DNA of 64,000 nucleotides, taken from the NCBI GenBank assembly GCA_000949895.1, contig JWIT01000008.1:245966-309965 (forward strand). Direction: 5' to 3'. Numbering within the stretch: the first letter of the stretch is position 1; every line of letters starts with the position of its first letter. Below, piece by piece: positions 42,239-51,064 of the stretch. Below the pieces are notes generated by a model, which was not told the DNA's origin, made no database searches, and was given only the letters and a program-made list of their open reading frames with translations. A program made the position numbers and the translations under genes. Source of the DNA: Agrobacterium arsenijevicii (GTDB lineage Bacteria > Pseudomonadota > Alphaproteobacteria > Rhizobiales > Rhizobiaceae).

Positions 42239-44185
42239 TTACAGGATCATGCGCTTTGTCGTGTTTTCTGAAAGAAATTCATAGACATCCTCTTCCCGCA
42301 GCGGCCGCGCATAAACATAGCCCTGCACCAGCGTGGCGCCGAGACCTTCAAGGGCTGCAAGCTCCTCGAAAGTTTCGACCCCTTCGACCACACATTCCAG
42401 CCCCATATCCCGACTGAGGGTGAGAAGGGATTTCACGATTTTGTAGCTGGCCGGCTTTTCGTGCAGATCCGTGACGAAGCTGCGATCGATCTTGATCTTG
42501 GTGAGAGGGAGCGCGTGCAACCGCGTCAGGCTGGAATAGCCGGTGCCGAAATCGTCCAGCGAAATGCCGCAACCGAGGCGCCGCAGCATTTCGACCGACT
42601 GCCTGACCTGTTCGAAATCATGCGCAAAGGCCGTTTCGGTAATTTCAAGGTCAAGACGTCGTGGGTCGAAGCCGCTGTTGTCGATGATGCTGATCAATGA
42701 CAGCACACCTTCGCAGGAATTGAGATCATGGGCCGAAAGGTTGAAGGATAGTCTGAGGGACGGCTCCCACGCTGATGCAGAGGTGAGAGCGGTTCTAAGC
42801 AGAGGCCGCGTCAGTGAGCTGACGATACCGGCCCGTTCGGCAATGGAGAAGAACTGGGCAGGAGGGACATGCCCGAGGACCGGGCTGTGCCAGCGCGCCA
42901 GGGCTTCAAAACCAGCGGCTTTTCCATCACGTATATCTACGATCGGCTGGAACACGACTGAAAGCTCGTTTTCCATATCTTTCTGCTTGAGCAGATGCTC
43001 GATGCGGGCTTCGATATTGATCTGCTTTTCGTGCTCCGCATCAAACAGAACAGCATCGCCGCGCCGGGTCTTCTTGGCATGGTAAAGGGCATAATCCGCC
43101 CTGTCGAAAAGCTGTTCAAGCGTGGAGGCGAGATTTGGAAAGACGGCTATCCCCATGGAAGCGGAAACATGTACCGTTCCCTCCGGCATATGGTAGGGCG
43201 CTCCCAACTCCTCCGAAATAGCATTAGCCTTTGCAACGAGCTGCGTATCGTCCTCTATGATCGGGGCGACGATGGCAAACTCGTCACCGCCCAGCCGAAA
43301 CGCCTTGCTGGCTTTCAGACTGGCGGCAAGGCGTTTGCTGACATTGACCAGCAGCCTGTCTCCCACGGAATGCCCATAAAGGTCGTTGACCGGCTTGAAG
43401 CCGTCAAGATCGATGACGCCGAGAGCCAGCCGGGTTCCCTCTGCCCTGGCCTTTTCCAGTTCGGTTTCCAGATGTTTGAAAAAGGCGCGGCGGTTGGGCA
43501 GTTCCGTCAGGCTGTCGATATTGGCAAGCAGCAGGTTCTCATTGCTGAGCGCTTCCGTGCGCTGTTGCGAAACGACCATGCGCTCGAAATTGCGGTAGTT
43601 GGTCAACAGGATGGACATCATGCCGGCGCAGACCAGCAGAACATTGATGGCAATGGCGATGAATGTCGGTTGTCGTGAGGCCAAAAAGAAGACAATGAAC
43701 GCGCCGTTGACGATGACCGTGACCATGAAGGCGGCCGAACGCACATACATCAGACAGAAGATGCAGGAAATGACGGTAATCGCCATGTAGAAGGCAACGT
43801 GGGATTGCGTATAGGCGTCCCCATAGGGCACCAGCAAAAAAGACCAGAACGTGAATGCCATGGCGATGCCGGCCGCCAGGCGATTTGCGCGCTGGAGTGC
43901 CGCATGGGCCACCTTTGGCGGGGGATCGATACCGCGGGTCCTCCACCAGAATGCGACCCTGAGTGTGCAGCCGAGTGTAAAAACGGCGGGAACTCCAATG
44001 GTGAGCCAAAACGGCGCCAGTTGCACATGCGTAATGGTAAGCGCCCATGTGCTTGAAAGAAGTATGAAATACATCATCGGCATCTGCCGTGTGAAGGCAC
44101 GATACTGTGCTTTCAGCAGGTCCGGGTTGTCGGACCGGACAGACATGAAATGCTGCAATTTCTGTTTGGCGCTTATTATGTTCAT
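42239..44185 (-). CDS. membrane-bound GGDEF-EAL protein (cyclic-di-GMP turnover)
   Basis: The start is ATG 44185 (GTG 44191 is also in frame); 648 residues. Residues about 35-195 hold five or six membrane segments without a recognised sensor. The GGDEF domain (about 210-370) has an intact RLGGDEFAIV site but no RxxD inhibition site five residues before it. The EAL domain (about 390-630) has FEALARW, the NxxxE region FNLSAHDLN, DDFGTGYSS and KIDRSFV, so phosphodiesterase activity is also possible. It lies 600 bases from the exopolysaccharide cluster on the other strand, and may adjust polymer production or attachment through cyclic-di-GMP. Confidence 0.9.
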   Translation of the reverse strand: MNIISAKQKLQHFMSVRSDNPDLLKAQYRAFTRQMPMMYFILLSSTWALTITHVQLAPFWLTIGVPAVFTLGCTLRVAFWWRTRGIDPPPKVAHAALQRANRLAAGIAMAFTFWSFLLVPYGDAYTQSHVAFYMAITVISCIFCLMYVRSAAFMVTVIVNGAFIVFFLASRQPTFIAIAINVLLVCAGMMSILLTNYRNFERMVVSQQRTEALSNENLLLANIDSLTELPNRRAFFKHLETELEKARAEGTRLALGVIDLDGFKPVNDLYGHSVGDRLLVNVSKRLAASLKASKAFRLGGDEFAIVAPIIEDDTQLVAKANAISEELGAPYHMPEGTVHVSASMGIAVFPNLASTLEQLFDRADYALYHAKKTRRGDAVLFDAEHEKQINIEARIEHLLKQKDMENELSVVFQPIVDIRDGKAAGFEALARWHSPVLGHVPPAQFFSIAERAGIVSSLTRPLLRTALTSASAWEPSLRLSFNLSAHDLNSCEGVLSLISIIDNSGFDPRRLDLEITETAFAHDFEQVRQSVEMLRRLGCGISLDDFGTGYSSLTRLHALPLTKIKIDRSFVTDLHEKPASYKIVKSLLTLSRDMGLECVVEGVETFEELAALEGLGATLVQGYVYARPLREEDVYEFLSENTTKRMIL

Positions 44186-44191
44186 TTGCAC

Positions 44192-44798
44192 GGCTCATAA
44201 AATACAGAGTCGCTTATGTAGCAAATCCATCTTACGTCATCGGAAATACACAAGGTAAATCAAGAGAAAATGAAAGCAACTTCAAGGTGCACACTCATAT
44301 CTCTACATAATCTGCGGAAAATACTTTCTTATCTTACTCTACTTCAACCATTCAACTCCTCACCCTGGCGGATGCAATGTGAGGAGCCTGAGATGATTGA
44401 ACCCAGGCTGTGGCGTTATATTTTGTGTAATCACAGTCTCCGCCCGATGACGATATCGAAGGGTTCGACTGCCCGCAAAGCCTCATGCTCCCTTCGGCTG
44501 GCGCTTTGGCTTTAGCGATTAAATCGAAAATCGTCTCAAGTGCGCCCAGCTGTTTCTGGCGGCCAGCATGCGATCCGCGTCAATCGCCCTGCCATTCATT
44601 GGCTGGGGCTTTTTATGGATTTGTTACTCCATAAGCGCATCGTCTGCGTTTCAGCCACCAAAAGGATAGTACGTCGCCAACTTCGGAGTATTGGCCACTA
44701 CGTATCGTGATCCCCCTAGTCCTTACGACCAGCTTGCCGCCTGTTTTCACCTCCCCAAGAATGCACCTTCAGACCGGACGTGTGGCGGGAGAAAAAGC
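44192..44798. other. long non-coding gap before the polysaccharide cluster
   Basis: About 600 bases between the divergent GGDEF-EAL gene and the first glycosyltransferase gene. Its first 150 bases are AT-rich and probably hold both promoters. Short open frames (for example 44393-44515) have no ribosome site and no recognisable product. CGATT-A-AATCG (44516-44526) is a small inverted repeat. A long leader RNA for the polysaccharide genes is possible, but no known riboswitch was recognised. Confidence 0.4.
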
Positions 44799-46058
44799 GT
44801 GAGGATGATTTTCCTAAACAGATATGGTTTCCCAGACCAGTCGGCAACAAGCCGGATGATATCGTCGATCGCAATCTCGCTGGCGCAGCGCGGAATGAAC
44901 GTGACTGTCGTTGCCAGCCGCGAAATACACAATCATCCCGGCAGCACATTGCCGGCAACCGAGACGGTTCGGGGTGTACATATCCAACGGCTCGCAAGCG
45001 GCCGCTTCGGTCGGCACAGCCTGTTGCGTCGGAGCATTGATTATCTTCTTTTTCAGGTACTGGCATTCGTTTGGCTTCTGCGCAATGTCGGGGCGACGGA
45101 TACGGTCGTCGTCTGCACGGATCCTCCGCTCCTCTCCGTCTCGAGCAGCATCGCGATCCGCCTCAAGGGCGCATGCATGGTGAACTGGATCATGGATCTG
45201 TTTCCGGAGACCGCGGTCGAACTTGGATTTTTCAGAAAGCGGGCACGGTGGCTTGTGCGATGGGTCACGCGGGCGCGCAACTGGTCTCTGAAGTCACCGG
45301 GGATGGTCGTCTGCCCTACCGGCAGAATGGCGGAATTCCTCATCCTGCAAGGCCTAGCAAAGGATCGCGTCAGCGTCCTGCATCACTGGTCGGATGGCGA
45401 GGAAATATATCCTGTCGCGCCCCACGACAACAGCTTGCGAAAGGCGTGGGGACTGCAGGATGTCTTTGTCGTCGGTTATTCGGGAAACTTCGGGCGGGCG
45501 CATGAGTTCGGCACGATCCTTGCTGCGGCCAAACGTCTCGAGCACAGACAGGATATCCGGTTCCTTCTGATTGGCGGCGGACACCAGCATGCGGCCGTCA
45601 AGACTGCCGTTCAGGATCTCGGCCTTCAGAACGTCATCTTCAAACCGCTGCAGCCAGCGGAGAATCTCGCTGAAAGCCTGAGCGTTGCGGACGTGCATCT
45701 GGTCTCGCTTCTGCCGGAACTTGAACACTGCATCATTCCAAGCAAGTTCTATGGCATCCTGGCAGCCGGTCGGCCGACGATCTTTGTCGGCGACCCGGAT
45801 GGAGAAGTCCCGCGTGTTCTAAGCGCCAAGGGATGCGGCAGAAACGTCGAAATCGGTGCGACCGACAAACTCTCCAGCATAATCGAAGAACTTTGCGACG
45901 ACCTGGATACCCGCAACGCAATGGGTGATGCGGCAAGACGACTGCTTTGTGCCGAATATTCCCGAGAAAAGGCGGCGGACGCCTGGGCGGTACTGATCGC
46001 CGGATTGCAGAATGTCGAGCCTTCCAGGTCCCCTATCGCTCAAGGTATCTCGCCATGA
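44799..46058 (+). CDS. glycosyltransferase family 4, WbuB/WcaI-like
   Basis: GTG 44799 is chosen because GGGAG lies seven bases upstream; the next ATG (44805) is too near. The 419-residue protein has the GT-B fold: N-terminal MIFLNRYGFPDQSATSRM, donor-domain start VGYSGNFGRAHEFGTILAAA, and IIPSKFYGILAAGRPTIFVG as the nucleotide-sugar contact. The IPSKxYGILAAGRP string is typical of WbuB (N-acetyl-fucosaminyl/glucosaminyl transferases). It is the first of three glycosyltransferase genes joined by ATGA overlaps. Confidence 0.85.
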   Translation: MRMIFLNRYGFPDQSATSRMISSIAISLAQRGMNVTVVASREIHNHPGSTLPATETVRGVHIQRLASGRFGRHSLLRRSIDYLLFQVLAFVWLLRNVGATDTVVVCTDPPLLSVSSSIAIRLKGACMVNWIMDLFPETAVELGFFRKRARWLVRWVTRARNWSLKSPGMVVCPTGRMAEFLILQGLAKDRVSVLHHWSDGEEIYPVAPHDNSLRKAWGLQDVFVVGYSGNFGRAHEFGTILAAAKRLEHRQDIRFLLIGGGHQHAAVKTAVQDLGLQNVIFKPLQPAENLAESLSVADVHLVSLLPELEHCIIPSKFYGILAAGRPTIFVGDPDGEVPRVLSAKGCGRNVEIGATDKLSSIIEELCDDLDTRNAMGDAARRLLCAEYSREKAADAWAVLIAGLQNVEPSRSPIAQGISP

Positions 46059-47338
46059 AAGACAAAGTCGTCGTCAGCCAGCTCGGAGCCCGCATGCATT
46101 ATGCCGTGCCGAGGATCTTCGCGTCCGCAGGCCGCCTTGCCCATTTTTATACGGATATCTGCGCGACTAAGGGCTGGCCCCGGATCGTCACGTCGTTTCC
46201 ATCGACCCTTTATCCAGCGCCGGTCAAACGGCTGGCCGGTCGGCTGCCCAAGGGAGTGCCGACAGCGCTGACGACGGTATTTTCCAGCTTCGGCCTCCGC
46301 TCCGTCCTGCGCCACATGCGCACGAAAGACGTGGTCGAGGAAACCTCTCACGCGATTTGGGCCGGGTCGCTTTTTTCCGAGATGGTCGCCCGGCGCGGCT
46401 TTCATGGCGCAGCAGGGCTGTACGCCTTCAGCGGCGACGCACTTGAACAGATGCGGGCGGCAAAGCAGCAGGGACTGTGGACGGCGGTCGAGCAGATGAT
46501 CGCACCACGCGATGTCGTCGAAACGCTTTTGGCGCAGGAAATGACGCGATTTCCCGCATGGGCAAATCAGGTGCGGGATAATCCGCATGCGCGTATATTC
46601 GCTGATCGGGAAAAAGCAGAGTGGCGTCTTGCAGACGTCATCGTCTGCCCGTCAGAATTTGTCCGCAAGCATGTCGTCGCATGCGGGGGGCCGGAAGACC
46701 GGTGTGTCGTTGTTCCCTATGGCGTCAATCCCGTTCCTGCCATCGACAGGCGGACACGCATGCCGGGGCCAATCAGGGTTCTTACCGTCGGCGAGGTCGG
46801 ACTGCGCAAGGGATCGCCCTATGTCGTGGAAGCCGCCAGATTGATGAACGGCGCCGCCCGCTTCCGGATGGCGGGCCGCGTTCGATTACCCGACGAGGTC
46901 AAGAAGCAGATTTCGCAATGGGTCGAGCTGAGAGGGATCGTCCCGCGCTCGCAGATCGCCGAAGAGTTTCGATGGGCGGATGTCTTCCTCCTGCCGTCGC
47001 TCTGCGAAGGTTCGGCTACAGCCGTCTACGAAGCGCTGGCAGCAGGCCTGCCCGTCATAACGACAGAAAACACCGGCAGCGTCGTTCGCGATGGCATCGA
47101 CGGTTTCATCGTTCCCGTCTGCGACCCGCAAGCTATCGCCGCTGCGGTGCTTGAACTCGCCGACAATCCCGAGCTGAGGCAGATCATGTCCGCCAATGCC
47201 TTTTTGCGCGCCGCCGAACACACCGTGGAGTCATACGGCGAGCGGCTTCTTGCCGCCCTGCCCGGACCTCATCTGTCGCGCGCCGAGGATCTTTGCCTGA
47301 CGGACGAAGCACGATACTCCGGGACCATTCAGACATGA
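46055..47338 (+). CDS. glycosyltransferase family 4
   Basis: ATG 46055 overlaps the previous stop as ATGA; 427 residues. The C-terminal GT1-fold domain has VGEVGLRKGSPYVVEAARLM, then LPSLCEGSATAVYEALAAGL, the E-x7-E nucleotide-sugar motif. The N-terminal acceptor half (SQLGARMHYAVPRIFASAGR) is unlike common GT4s and may fix the acceptor sugar. It ends with another ATGA overlap into the third transferase, so the three are translated in a coupled manner and likely act in sequence on one lipid-linked repeat unit. Confidence 0.85.
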   Translation: MKDKVVVSQLGARMHYAVPRIFASAGRLAHFYTDICATKGWPRIVTSFPSTLYPAPVKRLAGRLPKGVPTALTTVFSSFGLRSVLRHMRTKDVVEETSHAIWAGSLFSEMVARRGFHGAAGLYAFSGDALEQMRAAKQQGLWTAVEQMIAPRDVVETLLAQEMTRFPAWANQVRDNPHARIFADREKAEWRLADVIVCPSEFVRKHVVACGGPEDRCVVVPYGVNPVPAIDRRTRMPGPIRVLTVGEVGLRKGSPYVVEAARLMNGAARFRMAGRVRLPDEVKKQISQWVELRGIVPRSQIAEEFRWADVFLLPSLCEGSATAVYEALAAGLPVITTENTGSVVRDGIDGFIVPVCDPQAIAAAVLELADNPELRQIMSANAFLRAAEHTVESYGERLLAALPGPHLSRAEDLCLTDEARYSGTIQT

Positions 47339-48492
47339 AGATCGTCCACGTCATTGCTTCGATCGACCCGAAACATGGCGGACTGCAAGCCGTCGCCATG
47401 CGCATCGCCGCGGCACAGACGGCACTGGGCCTGGATGTCCATATCGTCAGCTACGGTGACGCTGCCATCGAAGCTCAAGTCAAGGAAATCGGTCGCAGCA
47501 TACCGCATTTCGCGAATATCCACTGGCATCTCCTGCCGCCTGCCGGGAGGCTGGAAACACTTTTCTGCTTCCAGGGCCGGCGCGCACTGAAAGCCGTGCT
47601 GAAAGATGCCTCCTTCGTGCATATTCATGGCGTATGGGAGCCTTTTCTGCTCAATGCTTCCAAGCTGGCCCGCACCGCTGGCGTACCCTACTGCATTTGC
47701 CCTGCCGGCATGCTGGATCATTGGAGCCTTGGGCAGCGATCGTGGAAAAAGAAAATCGCTCTGATGCTCTGCTATCGGAAGATGCTGAACGAGGCCGCTT
47801 TCCTGCATCTGCTGAACGTCGATGAAATGGCAGCCGTTGAGCCGCTGAAGTTTCAGGCACGAAATCTGATCATACCGAATGGTGTTTTCGCCGAGGAATT
47901 CGATCCCCTGCCCGACAGAGGTCATTTCAAGCGGAAAATCGCTTTGACGCCCGGCAGGCGTTACATTCTGTTCCTTTCGCGCTTGCACATCAAAAAGGGT
48001 GTGGACATTCTTGCCACGGCCTTTGCGGCAATCTGTGACACCTATCTCGACGTTGATCTCGTCATCGCTGGTCCACCGGGTGGAGCGGAGGGCAACCTTT
48101 TGTCCCTGATCGAAAAATTCAACATCCAATCCCGCGTCTTTCTGGTCGGGGCCATTTACGGCGAGACGAAGCTCGAAGCAATGGTTGATGCCGACTGCTT
48201 CTGCCTGCCAAGCCGACAGGAGGGTTTCAGCATGGCGATCACCGAAGCGCTCGCCTGCGGGACACCTGTTGTGATCACTGATCAGTGTCATTTTCCTGAA
48301 GTTGGTTCTGCTGATGCCGGGCTTATCGTCTCAGTTGATGCGGCCGAAGTTGCCAGAGCTTTGGCAAGTGTTCTCAGCAATCCCGCCAAAGCAAGGACGA
48401 TGGGCGAAAACGGTCGCCGACTTGTGCTGGAGAAATTCACCTGGCCAGCCATCGCCCATGCCACTCTTGAAGGTTATCGACTTAGCGCGTAA
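47335..48492 (+). CDS. glycosyltransferase family 4
   Basis: A 385-residue GT4: N-terminal VIASIDPKHGGLQAVAMRIA, then HIHGVWEPF (acceptor site region), the hinge LFLSRLHIKKGVDILATAFA and the donor motif PSRQEGFSMAITEALACGTP. It overlaps the previous gene by four bases and the convergent acetyltransferase gene by 19 bases. This is the end of the first plus-strand block of the cluster. Confidence 0.88.
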   Translation: MKIVHVIASIDPKHGGLQAVAMRIAAAQTALGLDVHIVSYGDAAIEAQVKEIGRSIPHFANIHWHLLPPAGRLETLFCFQGRRALKAVLKDASFVHIHGVWEPFLLNASKLARTAGVPYCICPAGMLDHWSLGQRSWKKKIALMLCYRKMLNEAAFLHLLNVDEMAAVEPLKFQARNLIIPNGVFAEEFDPLPDRGHFKRKIALTPGRRYILFLSRLHIKKGVDILATAFAAICDTYLDVDLVIAGPPGGAEGNLLSLIEKFNIQSRVFLVGAIYGETKLEAMVDADCFCLPSRQEGFSMAITEALACGTPVVITDQCHFPEVGSADAGLIVSVDAAEVARALASVLSNPAKARTMGENGRRLVLEKFTWPAIAHATLEGYRLSA

Positions 48493-49082
48493 GAAGCAGC
48501 CGCTTCCTGACAACGGGAGCCGACAGGTCTGGCTGGGTTGCCGACATAGATCGTCCAGGGCTCCAGAGATTTCGCCGTGACGGCGCGCGCACCGAGAACA
48601 GCCCCCTTGCCGATGACGACACCAGGCCCGACGAAGGCTTCCGCAGCCACCCAGGCGTCGTCCTCGATCACCACCGGTCGCGTCAACAGGGGAAACGCGC
48701 TGTCCTGAACATCATGCGAACCGGTGCACAGATGGGCACGCTGCGAGACGGAGGCAAATTGGCCGATGGTGATCGTGTCGACGTTGTAGCAGATCACGCC
48801 AGGCCCGAGAGATGAATGACGTTCCATGACGAGGTGCCCCGGCCACCACACGATCGCCTTGGAATGCACCATCGCGGTGGAATGCAGGCGCGCGCCGAAA
48901 CGGCGCAGGAGAAAATTGCGCCAGCGGCGCATCGGCGGCGGCGTCCAGGAGGCAAGAAGCCGCCACACGATCATCCAGACCAGCCGTTTCAGCCGGAAAC
49001 GCAGTGCAAAAGTCGGACCTCCGAAGCGCGGCAGGGGCGTCGTTGCGTGCTGGAAGCCGGGATCGTCGTATCGTGAGCGCAT
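48474..49082 (-). CDS. left-handed beta-helix acyltransferase, WcaF-like
   Basis: A 202-residue protein with hexapeptide repeats, visible as LVMERHSSLGPGVICYNVDT, ITIGQFASVSQRAHLCTGSH and VVIEDDAWVAAEAFVGPGVV, then IGKGAVLGARAVTAKS. The start at 49082 is preceded by GGGAGGG. The order matches colanic-acid-type WcaF/WcaB O-acetyltransferases, which use acetyl-CoA. It lies three bases after the Wzy-like gene and is the last gene of the minus-strand block. Confidence 0.88.
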   Translation of the reverse strand: MRSRYDDPGFQHATTPLPRFGGPTFALRFRLKRLVWMIVWRLLASWTPPPMRRWRNFLLRRFGARLHSTAMVHSKAIVWWPGHLVMERHSSLGPGVICYNVDTITIGQFASVSQRAHLCTGSHDVQDSAFPLLTRPVVIEDDAWVAAEAFVGPGVVIGKGAVLGARAVTAKSLEPWTIYVGNPARPVGSRCQEAAASYALSR

Positions 49083-49085
49083 CGC

Positions 49086-50363
49086 CTACCCTCCCGCTTG
49101 AGACGTCAAAGATGGTATCTCGTATCGACGCTGCTGCTCGCGAGCGGGTATAACGGCAAATGCCAGCGCCGGCACGGCGAACATCAGCATATGCACCCAG
49201 ACCATAAGAACCCAGTCGGTCTGATGCGATATGGCATGCATGGAAGGTATGATCGACAAAAGATAGGTGAATTGCGCTGCGAACTCGCCCAGGTTCGCGG
49301 TCACCCAGATCCGGCGCATCAGATAAGCGAGCAGGAAAAATTTGAATGCTCCCAAATACCAGAAGGACTCGAACGCATCAGCCATTCCGGTCTCCGTCGT
49401 TCCAAGGACGGGATTGTAGTCGCGCGATTGGACCGGCACCGGCAGCATGAAGGATCGCTTGACCTCCATGCCAACGAGTTGCGCGGGCACGAAGTTGAAC
49501 ACCAGCCTGTTCCAGTGGAACTTGCCGTAGTCGAATTGCAGGGTGGTTGCGGTGTTGTCGATCCGCATAATCGCATTGCGCATCTCGTCGCCGCCGTCGC
49601 GGAACACTTTTTCAAGATTGCCGACGAAATCTATCTTCTTGATGTCATCCCAGACGGGCGCAGCATTGGCCTTGGTAATGGCGCGGTAATCACCCATGCT
49701 GTTCATCGACAATGTGCCGAGGAAAAGTGCCACGATCACGAGGATGCGCGGGATCGCCCGCCCCTTGTAAAACCACCAGGCCAGCGCGAACATCATGATG
49801 AGTTCCACCGCTTCGGCGCGCTTTCCTGTTATCACGATGCGATCCAGGTAGAAGACGAGATCGAACGCGAGGACAACCAGCGCCAGCCAGGAAAACCGGC
49901 GTGCAAGGCAAAGCACCGCAATGGCCAGACCATAACTCAACAGCCGCGAAAAGAAGATGTACATGACCGGAACACCGGTCATCTGCACCGCAATGGTCAA
50001 CTCTCCCGGCAGTCGGCTGAGCTGGAAATAGAAGTATGCGCCGGCGACCGAGAGAACGGCTGCAACGATCAGCAGACGTGTTTCATCGAAATCGATACGG
50101 AAGAATGAAAAGGGTTTTGCCGTTCTGCTCCATCCCCACCAGCACATGAAAAGGCACAGCATCATGAAGAGCGCGGCTCTGGCGAACGCGCCTTCCGGCA
50201 GGAACCTTTCTGATGCCAGGCCGGGAATCTGCGGCATGATGAAACTGAACGTGATGACGCCGGTCAGAAACGGGAACTCATAAATCCGCTCCCGACGGGT
50301 CATTCCCCAACAAATGAGCAGGAGAACACCACCGAACAGGCAAAGAACCAGGAGCGTATTCAT
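49086..50363 (-). CDS. polysaccharide polymerase-like membrane protein (Wzy candidate)
   Basis: ATG 50363 overlaps the YdcF-type stop as ATGA; the open frame extends to 50651 but that part is the shadow of the upstream gene. The 425-residue protein has about ten hydrophobic segments (MNTLLVLCLFGGVLLLICWG first) and a long periplasmic-type loop between about 245 and 330 (FVGNLEKVFRDGGDEMRNAI, HWNRLVFNFVPAQLVGMEVK). This layout, and the place among glycosyltransferases, fits a Wzy/EpsG-type polymerase. Sequence identity in this class is low, so the call is from topology and context. Confidence 0.65.
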   Translation of the reverse strand: MNTLLVLCLFGGVLLLICWGMTRRERIYEFPFLTGVITFSFIMPQIPGLASERFLPEGAFARAALFMMLCLFMCWWGWSRTAKPFSFFRIDFDETRLLIVAAVLSVAGAYFYFQLSRLPGELTIAVQMTGVPVMYIFFSRLLSYGLAIAVLCLARRFSWLALVVLAFDLVFYLDRIVITGKRAEAVELIMMFALAWWFYKGRAIPRILVIVALFLGTLSMNSMGDYRAITKANAAPVWDDIKKIDFVGNLEKVFRDGGDEMRNAIMRIDNTATTLQFDYGKFHWNRLVFNFVPAQLVGMEVKRSFMLPVPVQSRDYNPVLGTTETGMADAFESFWYLGAFKFFLLAYLMRRIWVTANLGEFAAQFTYLLSIIPSMHAISHQTDWVLMVWVHMLMFAVPALAFAVIPAREQQRRYEIPSLTSQAGG

Positions 50364-51058
50364 GAAGCGAGCCCCACCTGAACCGGAGGCAAATCCCGCA
50401 CGAAGCTGCTTCTGAGGTCGTAGAACAACGTCTTGGCGTATTCCTTGAACACCTGCACCCCGTCTGCATCGACGGCAAGCCGCCACAGCGACACGGTTCG
50501 TTGCGCAGGAAGGGAAACCCACTGGATTTGAGGCATCACAAATCTGAAGCGCTTTACCGCACGCCGTGAATGAAACCAGCTCGTGACCAGAATGGCGCGT
50601 TTTGCTCCCATTCCAATCAGCTGCGGCTGTGCGAACGTCGCGTTTTCCCAAGTGCTAACCGAAAGACATTCCGTTGTAATGACTGCGAAATCGACCCCCA
50701 TCTGCACCAGCATGTCGCGGATGACGTCGCAATCCCCGTAGCCAGTCACCAGAACGAAGGGCGCCCTTCCCTCGTGCCATAGTTTTGCGGCCTGGGCAGC
50801 ACGGGGAGGACCGTCTCCGCCCAGAACCACAATGACGTCGGCTTGCGCAGGCGGATCCTCAACGACAAGCAGCGATCCCGCTGAAACGAGTGCCAGACCA
50901 TAGAGCCCGATTGCAGTCAGCATCGTCAGGCCCAGGAAAATTGCGTTCCGTTTCAACGGCAAAGCATCTTTCATGTATTGCGAAACGCGCGAAGGCGAAG
51001 GCCTTCCTTTCGCAACGGGCTTTGAGGAGGTTCGTGGTCCGGGCCACGGCGCTTTCAT
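50360..51058 (-). CDS. YdcF/ElyC-type DUF218 protein
   Basis: A 232-residue protein with one membrane anchor (about residues 36-65) and a DUF218 domain: ADVIVVLGGDGPPRAAQAAK, PFVLVTGYGDCDVI, the conserved acidic stretch ITTECLSVSTWENA and ILVTSWFHSRRAVKRF. The related ElyC and SanA act in envelope integrity, and YdcF-type genes recur in polysaccharide clusters, where a role in lipid-carrier handling has been suggested. Between the WecA-like gene (six bases upstream) and the polymerase it is part of one transcription unit. Confidence 0.82.
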   Translation of the reverse strand: MKAPWPGPRTSSKPVAKGRPSPSRVSQYMKDALPLKRNAIFLGLTMLTAIGLYGLALVSAGSLLVVEDPPAQADVIVVLGGDGPPRAAQAAKLWHEGRAPFVLVTGYGDCDVIRDMLVQMGVDFAVITTECLSVSTWENATFAQPQLIGMGAKRAILVTSWFHSRRAVKRFRFVMPQIQWVSLPAQRTVSLWRLAVDADGVQVFKEYAKTLFYDLRSSFVRDLPPVQVGLAS

Positions 51059-51064
51059 GATCGA

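Noticed and set aside
44393..44515. Short plus-strand ORF in the gap before the polysaccharide cluster
   Set aside because: No ribosome site, no family resemblance and arginine/serine-rich composition.
50364..50651. N-terminal extension of the Wzy-like protein
   Set aside because: It lies fully over the YdcF-type gene in another frame and has no membrane character; the ATGA overlap at 50360-50363 fixes the start better.
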